From positions 62,001 to 126,000 of the forward strand of contig CBDCWT010000040.1 of assembly GCA_965223305.1 (NCBI GenBank): a stretch of 64,000 nucleotides of DNA, in the 5' to 3' direction. The position numbers and the translations under genes were made by a program. How positions within the stretch are numbered: position 1 is the stretch's first letter; each line of letters begins with the position of its first letter. A model generated the notes under the pieces. The model was not told where the DNA came from. It did not search any database and worked only from the letters and a program-made list of their open reading frames with translations. This stretch comes from CBDCWT01 sp965223305 (GTDB lineage: Bacteria; Planctomycetota; Planctomycetia; Pirellulales; Pirellulaceae). Of the stretch, positions 53,451-62,643 are shown piece after piece.

Positions 53451-53718
53451 CGCGATCTATCTCAACGGTGATGCTTTGCTGAGGCAGGTAGTAATCTTCC
53501 CCGCGCTGCACCACGGCGCGCAGCACGTAAGCGACCAGGACCAACACCAGGCAAGCTGCAAGACCGAATAAAGGGAAAAATCCAAACCACTCTTCGTACT
53601 CAAAGTGGCCATGCTTGTGGTAGATGAGATCCAGCGCCAACAGGACGAGCCCGATCACAACCAGGCCGGACTGAAACCGGCCCGAGCCGGTCTTCTTACG
53701 CTCCCACGCTGAACTCAT
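53443..53718 (-). CDS. Small membrane protein in the Mrp operon
   Basis: 91 residues from the ATG at 53718 (MSSAWERKKTGSGRFQSGLV). It has two hydrophobic helices (LVVIGLVLLALDLIY and FFPLFGLAACLVLVLVAYVL) and a charged C-terminus VQRGEDYYLPQQSITVEIDR. A HKHGHFEYEEWFGF loop lies between the helices. No named family is recognised, though similar small proteins occur in Mrp operons of related bacteria as far as I recall. It overlaps the following antiporter gene by 8 bases. An upstream start at 53754 is less likely. Confidence 0.68.
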   Translation of the reverse strand: MSSAWERKKTGSGRFQSGLVVIGLVLLALDLIYHKHGHFEYEEWFGFFPLFGLAACLVLVLVAYVLRAVVQRGEDYYLPQQSITVEIDRDD

Positions 53719-53752
53719 TGTTACCTTCTCCCAGTTCGCACCGGCCCTGGCC

Positions 53753-53920
53753 AATGTCTAATGACGAATGCCTAACTAATGACGAATGCCTAATGACGAA
53801 TGATCAAGGAATGCGAAGCAGAACAACGAATGCCTGGAACCACGGTTGCTCGGTTTGGCCATTGGGAATTCATCGTTCTTTAGTCACTCACTAGTTAGGC
53901 ATTAGTCATTGGTCATGCTC
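53753..53920. repeat. Repeat family E within the Mrp operon
   Basis: Built from repeated CTAATGACGAATGCCTAACT units and an inverted match, AGTTAGGCATTAGTCATTGG, near the far end, forming a long imperfect hairpin. It lies between the second and third MrpD-like genes and could weaken read-through. It resembles 25685-25780. Confidence 0.75.
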
Positions 53921-53932
53921 TTGAAGCCCCCC

Positions 53933-55393
53933 TCACCATGCCACCGGAGCCAGCACGCGCTGAATCTGATCAGCAAACAGAAAGAGGACAAAACCTCCTC
54001 CCGCCGTCAGGCAGAGTGGAATGAGGCAGAAGAGCGGCGCCTCCCGCACCTCAACCCGCTCGTGCAAGTCGGTTGCCGAACAAAAAAAGCCACGGACAAC
54101 GATCGGCATCAAGTAGGCGATGTTCAGCAAGGAGCTGATCATCAACACGGCCACTAACGGCAGCTGGTCCGCCTCAGCCGCTCCCAAAGCCAAAAACCAC
54201 TTGCTCCAGCAACCGCCAAACGGAGGAAGTCCGATGACGCTGAGTGAGCCAAGAAAAAACGCGAAGGTCGTGACTGGCATGATCCGTCCAACGCCGCGCA
54301 TGTCGCTAATCTCGGTCTTATGAGTGGTCACGTAGATCGCACCCGCACAAAAAAAGAGTGTGATCTTGCCGAAGGCGTGCATCGCGATATGCATGCCTCC
54401 TCCCACGATGCCCCAACCATTGGCTAACGCTGCCCCCAACACGATATACGAGAGCTGGCTGATCGTTGAGTAGGCGAGTCGCGCCTTGAGATTGTCGCGA
54501 GTCAAGGCCACGAGCGAGGCCAGTAGCACGGTAGTACCTGCCAAATACATCAAGGGCACACTGGCCCGAGATGCACTTAGTAGGTCCGTACCGAAAATGT
54601 AGATCACCACCTTGAGAATGGTAAACACCCCTACCTTGACGACCGCGACTGCGTGCAACAACGCACTGACGGGAGTCGGAGCGACCATCGCCGCAGGTAG
54701 CCAACGGTGAAACGGCATCAGTGCCGCCTTCCCGGTGCCCAACGCGTAGAGTGTCAGCAGCGCAAAGAGGGTCGAGTCACTCGCCCTCCCGGCCAGAATG
54801 CCGCCCGGTCGAAAGTCCAAGGTCCCCGCGATGTCCCAAGTCCAGGCCACCGCCAACAACAGGAAGGCCACCGAAGTGAAGAGCAGGATGCCTAAGTAGG
54901 TACGGCCGCCCCGCCGCGCCCGCTCGTCCCCGTGATGCGTGACCAGCGGATAAGTCGAGAGCGTGAGGACTTCGTAGAAAAAGAAGAGCGTCAACATGTT
55001 CTGGGCCAGCGCAGCCCCCAGCGCAGCAAAAATTGCGATGGCAAAGCAGACGTAGAATCGCGTCTGATGACTCTCCCGATGTGCCCGCATGTAGCCTATC
55101 GAGTAGCAGGTAGTGACGATCCACAGACCGGAAGCCACCAGCGCAAACAACATGCCCAGTGGCTCCGCTTCAAACGCCAGGGCAAGGCCGGGGAACACCT
55201 CTAGGCAGGAAACCGCAGGCCGACCGCCGTCAAAAACGCCCGGCGCCATCGTGGCCACGACAAGAAACAAAACAGCAGCCAACACGAGGGTCGACGAATC
55301 GCGCCAGTCCGGGTGCCGGCCAAGCAACACCGTCACCACCGCCGCAATCAGCGGCAGCAACAAAGCCAGTTGGATGGACACCTCGGGGTTCAC
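53933..55393 (-). CDS. mrpD: MrpD-type Na+/H+ antiporter membrane subunit
   Basis: 486 residues with about fourteen helices. NMLTLFFFYEVLTLSTYPLV carries the conserved Glu, GTGKAALMPFHRWLPAAMVA the Lys and TPVSALLHAVAVVKVGVFTI the broken-helix His region, then DNLKARLAYSTISQLSYIVL and MHAFGKITLFFCAGAIY. It resembles the MnhD/MrpD subunit. The start is six bases before the preceding gene's end, so these are co-translated. Three antiporter-type subunits in one operon is more than the usual MrpA plus MrpD. Confidence 0.87.
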   Translation of the reverse strand: MNPEVSIQLALLLPLIAAVVTVLLGRHPDWRDSSTLVLAAVLFLVVATMAPGVFDGGRPAVSCLEVFPGLALAFEAEPLGMLFALVASGLWIVTTCYSIGYMRAHRESHQTRFYVCFAIAIFAALGAALAQNMLTLFFFYEVLTLSTYPLVTHHGDERARRGGRTYLGILLFTSVAFLLLAVAWTWDIAGTLDFRPGGILAGRASDSTLFALLTLYALGTGKAALMPFHRWLPAAMVAPTPVSALLHAVAVVKVGVFTILKVVIYIFGTDLLSASRASVPLMYLAGTTVLLASLVALTRDNLKARLAYSTISQLSYIVLGAALANGWGIVGGGMHIAMHAFGKITLFFCAGAIYVTTHKTEISDMRGVGRIMPVTTFAFFLGSLSVIGLPPFGGCWSKWFLALGAAEADQLPLVAVLMISSLLNIAYLMPIVVRGFFCSATDLHERVEVREAPLFCLIPLCLTAGGGFVLFLFADQIQRVLAPVAW

Positions 55394-55398
55394 CTGGG

Positions 55399-56907
55399 CT
55401 ACCTCAATAGCATCTCGGCCGCGCGCCGCGCCACACCCACGGGGAGCGCCGTCCAGACGCCAAACAACAACGAAGCGCCAACCAACACGTAGGTCGGAAC
55501 AAGCATGCTCAGCGGAACCTCACCGGCTCGGGTCGCGCGATCTTGCCGTTCTGAGGGCGACTGGAAATACGCCACCTCCACAACCCGCCAAACGTATACA
55601 GCTGCCAGCAGCGAGCTCAACAGGACCAGCAGCGCGACCGGCCACCATCCCCGCTCGAGTGCCGCCGTGATAAGGAACCATTTGCTGATAAAACCGCCAG
55701 TCAACGGAACTCCTATTAACCCCAACCCGCCGAGCACCCAGGCAAATGTGGTCAGCGGCATTGAGCGGCCGATCCCCCGCAAGTCCTCGATCTCCAGCCC
55801 ACGACGCTGAAAGACAATGCAGCCCGTTGCCAAGAACAGACCTCCTTTGATCAACGCATGGTTGAAGAGGTGGACAATACCCCCGGTCAGGCCGCTGATC
55901 GATGCGAAACTGATCCCCAACACGATGTATCCGATCTGCGCGATGCTGGAATAGGCTAACAACCGCTTAACGTTGGTCTGGAAGATCGCCACGGTCGAAG
56001 CGATAAAAATCCCGATCAAGGACAGCGTTATCAAGCCGTAGTCCAACGGCAGTAACTCGAAGGCATAGCTGGCCCCGTAAATCGTGTAGGTAAATCGCAA
56101 CAAGATGTAAACCGAGACTTTGGTAGCTGTCGCGGCAAGAAACGCGGTAACAACCGATGGAGCGTATGTGTAGGCGTTGGGCAGCCACTCATGCAGAGGA
56201 AAGAGCGCCATCTTGAGGCTGATGCCCACCGACAAGAACGCGAAGGCGACGAGTACCGTCCTCGTCCGATTCACAGCCATGGTGACGCCCCGCACCTCGA
56301 CATCCATCAGCAGCCGTTCCGCCATGTCAGACATGTTGAGTGTGCCAGTCATCATGTACATCAGGCCAATGCCGATCAAAATGAACGTCGCCCCGATCGT
56401 ACCCAGGATCAGGTAACGAAACGCAGCCATCAGCGCCTGCCGTCCCCGCCCCAAGCTGATCAGTGCGTAGGAGGAGAGGGACGAGATTTCGAGGAATACA
56501 AACAGGTTGAACAGATCGCCAGTCACCGCGATGCCGAGCAGCCCGGTCAAACACAATAGGTACTCGGTAAAGAACAAGTACTGGCGATCTTCGGGAATCT
56601 CGTCAGCCACGCTGCGGGGTGCGAAGCTCACCACCACCGCTGCCAGCGCCGATACAAAGAACGTCACGAACGCCCCCAGCTCGTCGATGCGGTACTCGAT
56701 TCCCCAGGGCGCTGCCCAGCCTCCCAACTGGTAGCGGACGGCGCCGCCGGCCAGGACATTTGCCAGCACCACGGCCGAGATGCCGAACGTCGCCCAGCAA
56801 ACCAAGATGGCGAACACGAGCACGGCCACGCGGCGGCGAAGTAACACACAAAGCGGTGCGGCGACCAACGGCGTCACCACCTGCAGCACAGGTAGATGCT
56901 CCATCAC
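55399..56907 (-). CDS. mnhD: MrpD/MnhD-type Na+/H+ antiporter membrane subunit
   Basis: 502 residues with about fourteen helices. DLFNLFVFLEISSLSSYALI carries the conserved Glu, GISLKMALFPLHEWLPNAYT the conserved Lys and APSVVTAFLAATATKVSVYI the broken-helix segment, then LLAYSSIAQIGYIVLGISFA and GIVHLFNHALIKGGLFLATG. Of the three large subunits this looks most like classical MnhD. It overlaps mnhC upstream by 4 bases (56904-56907). Confidence 0.88.
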   Translation of the reverse strand: MMEHLPVLQVVTPLVAAPLCVLLRRRVAVLVFAILVCWATFGISAVVLANVLAGGAVRYQLGGWAAPWGIEYRIDELGAFVTFFVSALAAVVVSFAPRSVADEIPEDRQYLFFTEYLLCLTGLLGIAVTGDLFNLFVFLEISSLSSYALISLGRGRQALMAAFRYLILGTIGATFILIGIGLMYMMTGTLNMSDMAERLLMDVEVRGVTMAVNRTRTVLVAFAFLSVGISLKMALFPLHEWLPNAYTYAPSVVTAFLAATATKVSVYILLRFTYTIYGASYAFELLPLDYGLITLSLIGIFIASTVAIFQTNVKRLLAYSSIAQIGYIVLGISFASISGLTGGIVHLFNHALIKGGLFLATGCIVFQRRGLEIEDLRGIGRSMPLTTFAWVLGGLGLIGVPLTGGFISKWFLITAALERGWWPVALLVLLSSLLAAVYVWRVVEVAYFQSPSERQDRATRAGEVPLSMLVPTYVLVGASLLFGVWTALPVGVARRAAEMLLR

Positions 56908-57281
56908 GACTCCCGCTCCGCCGCCAAAATCTCGTCCTCTTCGATCGTGCCGTACTCTTCGTAGATGCGGACAATCAGCGCCAGGGCGAGAGCAGTGGTC
57001 GCGACCCCGACGACGATGGCGGTCAGGATCAACACGCTGGTTAGAGGGTTCGAGAAGGCCTCGAATTCACGGCCCGTCGTCAACCTGCGGGCAGGCATGA
57101 TCGGCGTCGTGCCGCCATCCACCTTCCCCATCGTGATGTAGAGCAAGAACACGGAGATCTGAAAGATGTTCAGCCCAATCACTTTCTTGATCAGGTTCCG
57201 TCTGGCAATCACCATGTAGAATCCGATCATCATTAAGAAAATCACTACCCAATAGTTGTAGTGCCCGAAAAAACCGTTCAC
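56904..57281 (-). CDS. mnhC: MnhC/MrpC antiporter subunit (NuoK-like)
   Basis: 125 residues from a GTG at 57281 with GGGAG upstream; it overlaps the mnhB stop. A frame extending to 57311 would run into mnhB. Three membrane helices appear: YNYWVVIFLMMIGFYMVIAR, IFQISVFLLYITMGKVDGGT and LTSVLILTAIVVGVATTALA, the NuoK-type fold with the conserved Gly/Met-rich second helix. It is a small channel subunit that packs against MnhD. Confidence 0.86.
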   Translation of the reverse strand: MNGFFGHYNYWVVIFLMMIGFYMVIARRNLIKKVIGLNIFQISVFLLYITMGKVDGGTTPIMPARRLTTGREFEAFSNPLTSVLILTAIVVGVATTALALALIVRIYEEYGTIEEDEILAAERES

Positions 57282-57706
57282 GATCGAATCCGCTCCCGCC
57301 CAGCAAAGCAAAAAAAGATCGATATCATTACCGCGGCCACGGTGATTCCCACACCCGCCTCGATCAACAAAATACCGAGGTGTTGGCCGTGCCCGGGATC
57401 GTGGTGATCGAGCGCACTATAGTCGAGAAAATTGCCTCCATTGAGCATGGCCACAAGCCCCGTCCCGGCATAGACGAGCACTCCGGCCGAAACAACCACT
57501 TCCGTGATCCGTGGCGGGATAACTCGCTGCGCCGCAAAGAGGCCAAAGACCAAGCTGTAGAGAATGATACCAGCCGCAAAGATCACGCCCGCCTGAAAGC
57601 CGCCACCAGGACCATAGTCACCGTGAAACTGCACGTACAACGCAAAGAGGGCGATGTACGGGATCAACAGCTTCGTCACAACACGCAGAATCGAGTAGTG
57701 CCTCAT
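57278..57706 (-). CDS. mnhB: MnhB/MrpB antiporter subunit
   Basis: 142 residues. YGPGGGFQAGVIFAAGIILY is the diagnostic MnhB motif, with four helices in all: KLLIPYIALFALYVQFHGDY, the motif above, VVVSAGVLVYAGTGLVAMLN and LIEAGVGITVAAVMISIFFC. It belongs to the Mrp complex that couples sodium (or potassium) efflux to proton entry. It starts 7 bases after the preceding gene. Confidence 0.9.
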   Translation of the reverse strand: MRHYSILRVVTKLLIPYIALFALYVQFHGDYGPGGGFQAGVIFAAGIILYSLVFGLFAAQRVIPPRITEVVVSAGVLVYAGTGLVAMLNGGNFLDYSALDHHDPGHGQHLGILLIEAGVGITVAAVMISIFFCFAGRERIRS

Positions 57707-57712
57707 GGCAAT

Positions 57713-58288
57713 TCAGCGCTCGCTTCCCCGCGGTGTCCGAGGGCCACCCCGCAACAACAACAAGACAGCGATCCCGGCCGTAAAGATGACGACCGTCTCG
57801 CCCAACGTGTCGTATCCGCGGTAGCTGGCCAACACCGTCGTCACAATGTTCGGTATGCCAACTTCGACCACCTCACCACTAGAACTCGGCACGCGGTCCG
57901 CCAAGTACTCTGGGGTGACGTGACGATGTACCGCTGCCCGCGGGTCGCCGTACTGCGGCATGTCGATCGTGCCCGCAACCAACGTGGCGCCCGTCAGCAA
58001 GACGATAAAGCCAGGCAATTTGGCGGTGTGAGGCCTCTGTTTGGCCGCACGATTCGTCAGCCCCAAAGTACCCAGCATCAAGATCGTGGCAATTCCGGCC
58101 CCGACCGCCGCCTCCGTGAACGCGACATCGGGCGCATCGAGAATCAACATCCAGCCGGCACCCAAGAAACTGTAAATACCGGTCAGCATCACCGCCGCCC
58201 AGAGGTCGGCCATCCGCACAACCATAATCGCCGTGGCCACCAGCAAGGTTAGCAACAGCACGTCGATCGCATGCGTGGAAATGTCCAT
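57713..58288 (-). CDS. MrpA C-terminal-type subunit (DUF4040/MbhD-MbhE-like)
   Basis: 191 residues with about five helices. ADLWAAVMLTGIYSFLGAGW and APDVAFTEAAVGAGIATILM are the DUF4040 (MbhD-like) signature, normally part of the C-terminal half of MrpA. The C-terminal block VLASYRGYDTLGETVVIFTA is the MbhE-like domain, also found at the end of MrpA. So the antiporter is of the split type, in which MrpA is encoded as separate genes. It abuts the mrpG gene: its start and that gene's stop share base 58288. Confidence 0.84.
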   Translation of the reverse strand: MDISTHAIDVLLLTLLVATAIMVVRMADLWAAVMLTGIYSFLGAGWMLILDAPDVAFTEAAVGAGIATILMLGTLGLTNRAAKQRPHTAKLPGFIVLLTGATLVAGTIDMPQYGDPRAAVHRHVTPEYLADRVPSSSGEVVEVGIPNIVTTVLASYRGYDTLGETVVIFTAGIAVLLLLRGGPRTPRGSER

Positions 58289-58683
58289 CAGCTCTGGTCC
58301 CCGCCTCGATCGTCGCTCAACTTGGGTTGCACCCCCTGACTCAGCGCCGCTTGTGCCAGCGCATGGCAGCCGGTAGGACTGGTAACTAGCAAGAAGAACA
58401 GAATCATCGCCAGCTTGACGGCAATAAGCCAGACACCTAGATCGAACCCCTCAGCAAACCCGCTCTCGACAATGCGGATCAGACCCACCTTCACCACCTG
58501 CATCATTAGCCCGATCATCAACAGGCCAGCGCCGAGCGTATCGGTCACCCCACCCCCGTGTAGCCGGGAATAGAAGTCCGGCAGGCGGACGACACCGATG
58601 CCGCCAATCACCACAAAGGCCGACCCGCCAACAACGAACAGCGCACTCAGCACGCTGAACACAATTTCGATTGCCAAGATCAT
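58288..58683 (-). CDS. mnhG: MnhG/MrpG antiporter subunit
   Basis: 131 residues with three membrane helices. FVVIGGIGVVRLPDFYSRLH is the conserved MnhG motif, with GGVTDTLGAGLLMIGLMMQV next and WLIAVKLAMILFFLLVTSPT third. A cytoplasmic tail (QGVQPKLSDDRGGDQS) follows. It overlaps mnhF by 4 bases. Confidence 0.88.
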   Translation of the reverse strand: MILAIEIVFSVLSALFVVGGSAFVVIGGIGVVRLPDFYSRLHGGGVTDTLGAGLLMIGLMMQVVKVGLIRIVESGFAEGFDLGVWLIAVKLAMILFFLLVTSPTGCHALAQAALSQGVQPKLSDDRGGDQS

Positions 58684-58979
58684 CCCGCCGCAGATCCTCC
58701 TTCAGAGCGATCGAGGTCGAGATCCGAGAAGTGACCGTATTTGGAAAAACGTAAGAGCGCGATCATGCTGATGAAGTTCATCAATGCGTAGGCCAGACCA
58801 ATGTCGAGGAACTCGGGCCGGTCGGTCAAGAAGCCGATGACCGCGATCAGCAGCACTGTCTTAGTGCCGAACATGTTGAGCGCCAGAATACGATCGAAGA
58901 CGGTCGGGCCGAAACGCGCGCGAGCGAGCGCCAAAGCCATGGTGACAAGAATGGCGACCATCGCGACAACATGGATCAT
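58680..58979 (-). CDS. mnhF: MnhF/MrpF antiporter subunit
   Basis: 99 residues with three helices: VAMVAILVTMALALARARFG, RILALNMFGTKTVLLIAVIG and LDIGLAYALMNFISMIALLR. The RARFGPTVFDRILALNMFGT segment is conserved in MnhF. It overlaps both neighbours by 4 bases, so mnhE, mnhF and mnhG are tightly coupled. Confidence 0.88.
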   Translation of the reverse strand: MIHVVAMVAILVTMALALARARFGPTVFDRILALNMFGTKTVLLIAVIGFLTDRPEFLDIGLAYALMNFISMIALLRFSKYGHFSDLDLDRSEGGSAAG

Positions 58980-59509
58980 CGTTGTCCTTCCATTTTCACA
59001 ACCCGGCGATTTAACTCTCCGGACTTGTCAAACTCTGCCCCCTCGCGAGTCAAAGCGTGTACCACCACGTCGTTACCCCTCACATCCACCGAGACCGTCC
59101 CCGGCGTTAGCGTAATCGAATTGGCATACACAACACGACCCAAGTCGGTCCGCTGGTCCGCTTTGACGTGAATCATCGTGGGCTCAATCGGGAGCGACGG
59201 CTTTAGAATCCGCTGCGCCACATCAATGTTCGCCAGCACAATCTGCTTGATCAGCCAGGGAGCGTAGATGAAAGGCCGTACACCGAGCAGAGGGGCGCCC
59301 TCCTCGTCGTCGATCTGCATCCGATGCGACAGGTAGAGGACGAACAAACACGAAGCCACGCCGAACGAAACCAGCTGTGGTGTGTAGTGCCCCGACCAAA
59401 GCAGCCAGATCCCGATCAGTACGCCCAGCAATGCCAAGGAGTGATCGATCCGACGGTGTTGTCGTGGCGGCCTGCGGTGGGGATCGGGAACCGGTGGCGA
59501 CGCAGACAT
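58976..59509 (-). CDS. mnhE: MnhE/MrpE antiporter subunit
   Basis: 177 residues. It begins with a hydrophilic leader, then two membrane helices (LALLGVLIGIWLLWSGHY, FGVASCLFVLYLSHR) and FIYAPWLIKQIVLANIDVAQ. The C-terminal soluble part NSITLTPGTVSVDVRGNDVV is the conserved MnhE block. It begins 10 bases after the end of atpC, with no terminator between, so the ATP synthase and antiporter genes probably share a transcript. Confidence 0.88.
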   Translation of the reverse strand: MSASPPVPDPHRRPPRQHRRIDHSLALLGVLIGIWLLWSGHYTPQLVSFGVASCLFVLYLSHRMQIDDEEGAPLLGVRPFIYAPWLIKQIVLANIDVAQRILKPSLPIEPTMIHVKADQRTDLGRVVYANSITLTPGTVSVDVRGNDVVVHALTREGAEFDKSGELNRRVVKMEGQR

Positions 59510-59519
59510 GAAAGGCGTT

Positions 59520-59915
59520 TCACTTCTTGCTGGCCACGCGAAGCTGCCCCCGCGCCTGGGATTCCAGCCGGTCCCGGATCTTCTCTAACTCGGTCGTATG
59601 GGCCGGACGCCTCTGCGCCTCTTCCAGCTGCGACTGTGCCGCGGCAGCATCCACTTCACTGGCAGGAACCGCACGATTGGTCAGAATCGAAACCACGTCG
59701 TTGGCGACCTGTACAAACCCACCATCCACATAGTAACGAGTTACAGTCGTCCCGGACTTGATCCGCAACTCGCCGTACCCCAACCGGCCAATCATCGGGC
59801 TGTGTAGCGGCGCAACCCCAATCTCGCCGTCAAACAACGGCAGAGCCACGAAGTCGGCCTTCTCGTCGAGAACAGTCGCCGCAGGTGTCACCACGATACA
59901 ATTCAGACCGGCCAT
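59520..59915 (-). CDS. atpC: F-type ATP synthase epsilon subunit
   Basis: 131 residues. VVTPAATVLDEKADFVALPL and LFDGEIGVAPLHSPMIGRLG are the usual beta-barrel blocks with YYVDGGFVQVANDVVSILTN, and the C-terminus (EEAQRRPAHTTELEKIRDRL) is the regulatory helical hairpin. It caps the gamma subunit and can inhibit ATP hydrolysis. It is separated from atpD by an unusual repeat-filled gap of about 280 bases. Confidence 0.92.
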   Translation of the reverse strand: MAGLNCIVVTPAATVLDEKADFVALPLFDGEIGVAPLHSPMIGRLGYGELRIKSGTTVTRYYVDGGFVQVANDVVSILTNRAVPASEVDAAAAQSQLEEAQRRPAHTTELEKIRDRLESQARGQLRVASKK

Positions 59916-59947
59916 GTCGAGCGGATCGCTAGATTATGATTAAACGC

Positions 59948-60180
59948 TAGTAAGCACACCGCGTGTGCCGCAACCAAAGTAGTAAGCACACTCCGTGTGG
60001 CAACCAAAGTAGTAGGCACACTCCGTGTGCCGTAACCGAAATAGCACCGTAACCCGTCTTGTCTCACTTCATATTGCGGACGGCACGCAGAGCGTGCCTG
60101 CTACCATATTGCGGACGGCACGCGGAGCGTGCCTGCTACCATACTGCGGACGGCACGCGGAGCGTGCCTGCTACCATGCT
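59948..60180. repeat. Two opposed sets of short repeats between atpD and atpC
   Basis: 59948-60040 holds three units like AGTAGTAGGCACACTCCGTG followed by TGCCGTAACC. 60072-60176 holds three 35-base units beginning TATTGCGGACGGCACGCGGA, period exactly 35 (starts 60072, 60107, 60142). The two sets are diverged inverted copies, so this can fold into a long hairpin within the atp operon. Confidence 0.88.
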
Positions 60181-60193
60181 GGCAGACCACCTG

Positions 60194-61637
60194 CTAGCCC
60201 GAAGCAGCCATGCTCTTAGCCTGCTCCTCAGCTTGTTCAATTGGTCCGACGTACATGAACGCTGGCTCGGGAAGATGATCCCACTTGCCGTCGCAGATTT
60301 CTTCGAAGCTGCGAATCGTGTCGTCCATCGTCGTAAACTCACCAGATTTTCCGGTAAACACCTCCGCCACATAAAACGGCTGCGACAGAAATCGCTCAAT
60401 TCGGCGAGCACGATGGACAATCAACTTATCCTCTTCGCTCAGCTCGTCTACCCCGAGAATCGCAATGATGTCCTGTAACTCACGGTAACGTTGCAAGGTC
60501 GTCTGCACCCGTCGGGCAATCGCATAGTGACGATCACCAACGTACTGCGGGTCGAGAATTCGGCTGTTCGATGCGAGGGGGTCGATCGCCGGATAGATCC
60601 CCTTCTCAGAAATCGACCGTTCCAAGTAGATGAAGGCGTCCAGCTGACTGAAGGCGGTCGCCGGCGCAGGATCGGTCGGATCGTCTGCCGGCACGTAGAC
60701 CGCTTGCACCGACGTGATCGCGCCCTTATTGGTTGAGGTAATCCGTTCCTGAAGAGCACCCATTTCGGTGGCCAGCGTGGGTTGATAGCCGACCGCAGAG
60801 GGCATGCGGCCCAGCAAGGCCGAGACTTCGCTGCCCGCCTGCGAAAAGCGAAAGATGTTGTCGACGAACAATAGAGTGTCTTTGCCGGTCGTGTCCCGAA
60901 AGTACTCGGCCATGGTCAACGCCGAGAGGGCTACACGGAGCCGGGAACCCGGCGGCTCATTCATTTGACCGAACACCATCGCTGTCTGATCGATCACGCT
61001 GCGGCCCGTATCACCGATCTTGGCTTCTTGCATTTCCAGCCACAGGTCGGTGCCTTCGCGAGTTCGTTCGCCAACTCCGGCAAACACGGAGTAGCCACCA
61101 TGCTCCCTGGCGATACGGGCAATCAACTCGGTCAAGATGACCGTCTTTCCCAAACCGGCACCGCCGAACAGTCCGGCCTTACCACCCCGCACGAAGGGAG
61201 TCAGCAGATCGACGACTTTGATGCCCGTCTCGAACAACTCGGTGCTCGTGGAAAGCTCACTGACCTCGGGTGCCTGAGCGTGGATCGGGCGCAGCTCGTC
61301 GGAGTCGACCGGCCCGCGGACCGTCGACCGGCTCGCCCAGCAGATTGAAGACTCGCCCCAATGTTCCGTCACCCACCGGCACCGAAACCGGTTGCCCTGT
61401 GTCGGTACATTCCTGACCGCGGATCATGCCATCGGTGCTGCCCAAGGCGACGCAGCGCACACGCCCGCCTCCCAAGTGCTGCTGCACCTCGCCGGTCAAG
61501 CTGACTGTAATGCCCTTGTGCTTACTCTCGACCTTGATCGCGTTATAGATCGCGGGCAGGTTTTGCTCGTCAAATTCTGCATCAAACGTTGAACCGATGA
61601 TCTGTGTCACACGTCCTGTCGCGGTTGCTGTCGCCAT
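60194..61637 (-). pseudogene. atpD: F-type ATP synthase beta subunit, frame broken by one extra base
   Basis: The N-terminal part (61637 to about 61315) gives ATATATGRVTQIIGSTFDAE and ends VFNLLGEPVDG. The rest, in the next frame, has the P-loop FGGAGLGKTVILTELIARI, GERTREGTDLWLEMQEAKIG and DNIFRFSQAGSEVSALLGRM. Across the join the sequence reads GAC GGT CCG CGG on the minus strand; dropping one C gives DGRGPVDSDELRPIH, exactly the expected continuation. With the correction the product is about 480 residues, of normal length. The beta subunit carries the catalytic nucleotide site. A base-calling error is the simplest explanation, unless the genome has a second ATP synthase. Confidence 0.9.
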
Positions 61638-61726
61638 AACTCGCCATGTCTCGTTGCGGATTTTTCTTTTGGAATCTCACTGCATCCCCGAGCAGACCAC
61701 AAGCGTGCGGCTGCAAAGGACGCCAG

Positions 61727-62632
61727 TCATTGAACTAGCCACTCAAGTGCCTCAGCGCCTCCAATGACCTCCATGATCTCGCCCGTGATCTGTGACTGCC
61801 GGGCACGGTTGTAGGTCATCGACAGCTGTTTGATCATCTCGTCCGCATTTTCCGTGGCCGCCTTCATGGCAACCATCCGTGCGATCTGTTCGCTCACGGC
61901 AGCATCCAGAAAGCACTTGAAGAGCTTGACTCGAAAACTCATCGGCACAACCTCTTCCAAAATACTCTCGGCGGACGGCAGGAACTCGTACATCGCGTCC
62001 CTGCCCTGCTCCGCTTTTTTCTCGTCTTTGCCAGTATCCTCGGGTTCCAGTGAACGAAGAGGCAAGAGAGTCTCGACCACCGCCTGCTGCCGTGCGCTAC
62101 TGATAAACTGGGTATAGGCCACGTCCAGCCGGTCGATCCGTCCCGTGGTGAACTCATCCATGTAGCGATTGGCGATTACCTCAACCTCCTCGAACTGAGG
62201 CTGGTCTTCAAACTGTGTGTAGGACTCATCAATCTCAACCTTGCGAAATCGATAGCCAGAAATCCCGCGTTTGCCGGCGACCTCGGTTCGCAGCTGGCCA
62301 ACTTCCTCGCAGAGCTGCTGGTGGCGGGCCAGCGACAGCCTGATCACCGACCCGTTGTAGCCACCGCACAGTCCGCGGTTAGCCGACAGCACCAATAGCA
62401 CCGCGTTGTCGGTCGATTCGCGCGCCTGCAGCAACGGATGCGTCACCTGCAACCCGCTCTCCGCGAGGTCGCGGACAACCTGCGTCACCCGCTCCGTGTA
62501 CGCGGTCGCCGCCGTCGCGCGGTCCATCGCCTTTTTGAACCGCGCGGTGGCAATCAACTCCATCGTCCGCGTGATCTTCTTGATATTCCGGATCGACTTA
62601 CGTCGTTTATCTAGGGCTCGAGCTTTCGCCAT
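61727..62632 (-). CDS. atpG: F-type ATP synthase gamma subunit
   Basis: 301 residues. KRRKSIRNIKKITRTMELIA and ATARFKKAMDRATAATAYTE are the N-terminal helix, LVLSANRGLCGGYNGSVIRL the conserved middle, and the C-terminal helix reads YNRARQSQITGEIMEVIGGA. This is the central rotor shaft. A 12-base gap follows atpA. The C-terminal 50 residues include an extended acidic loop (EPEDTGKDEKKAEQGRDAMY), not found in most gamma subunits. Confidence 0.93.
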   Translation of the reverse strand: MAKARALDKRRKSIRNIKKITRTMELIATARFKKAMDRATAATAYTERVTQVVRDLAESGLQVTHPLLQARESTDNAVLLVLSANRGLCGGYNGSVIRLSLARHQQLCEEVGQLRTEVAGKRGISGYRFRKVEIDESYTQFEDQPQFEEVEVIANRYMDEFTTGRIDRLDVAYTQFISSARQQAVVETLLPLRSLEPEDTGKDEKKAEQGRDAMYEFLPSAESILEEVVPMSFRVKLFKCFLDAAVSEQIARMVAMKAATENADEMIKQLSMTYNRARQSQITGEIMEVIGGAEALEWLVQ

Positions 62633-62643
62633 CGAAGTTTCTT

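Noticed and set aside
60072..60176. Three 35-base repeats as a mini CRISPR
   Set aside because: The repeats are contiguous without unique spacers, and a diverged inverted set lies next to them.
703..61637. Programmed +1 frameshifting as a shared mechanism for the broken genes
   Set aside because: Several breaks read as one extra base, but the condensation gene also needs changes in the other direction, thrC has a 20-bp insertion, and no common slippery sequence is visible.
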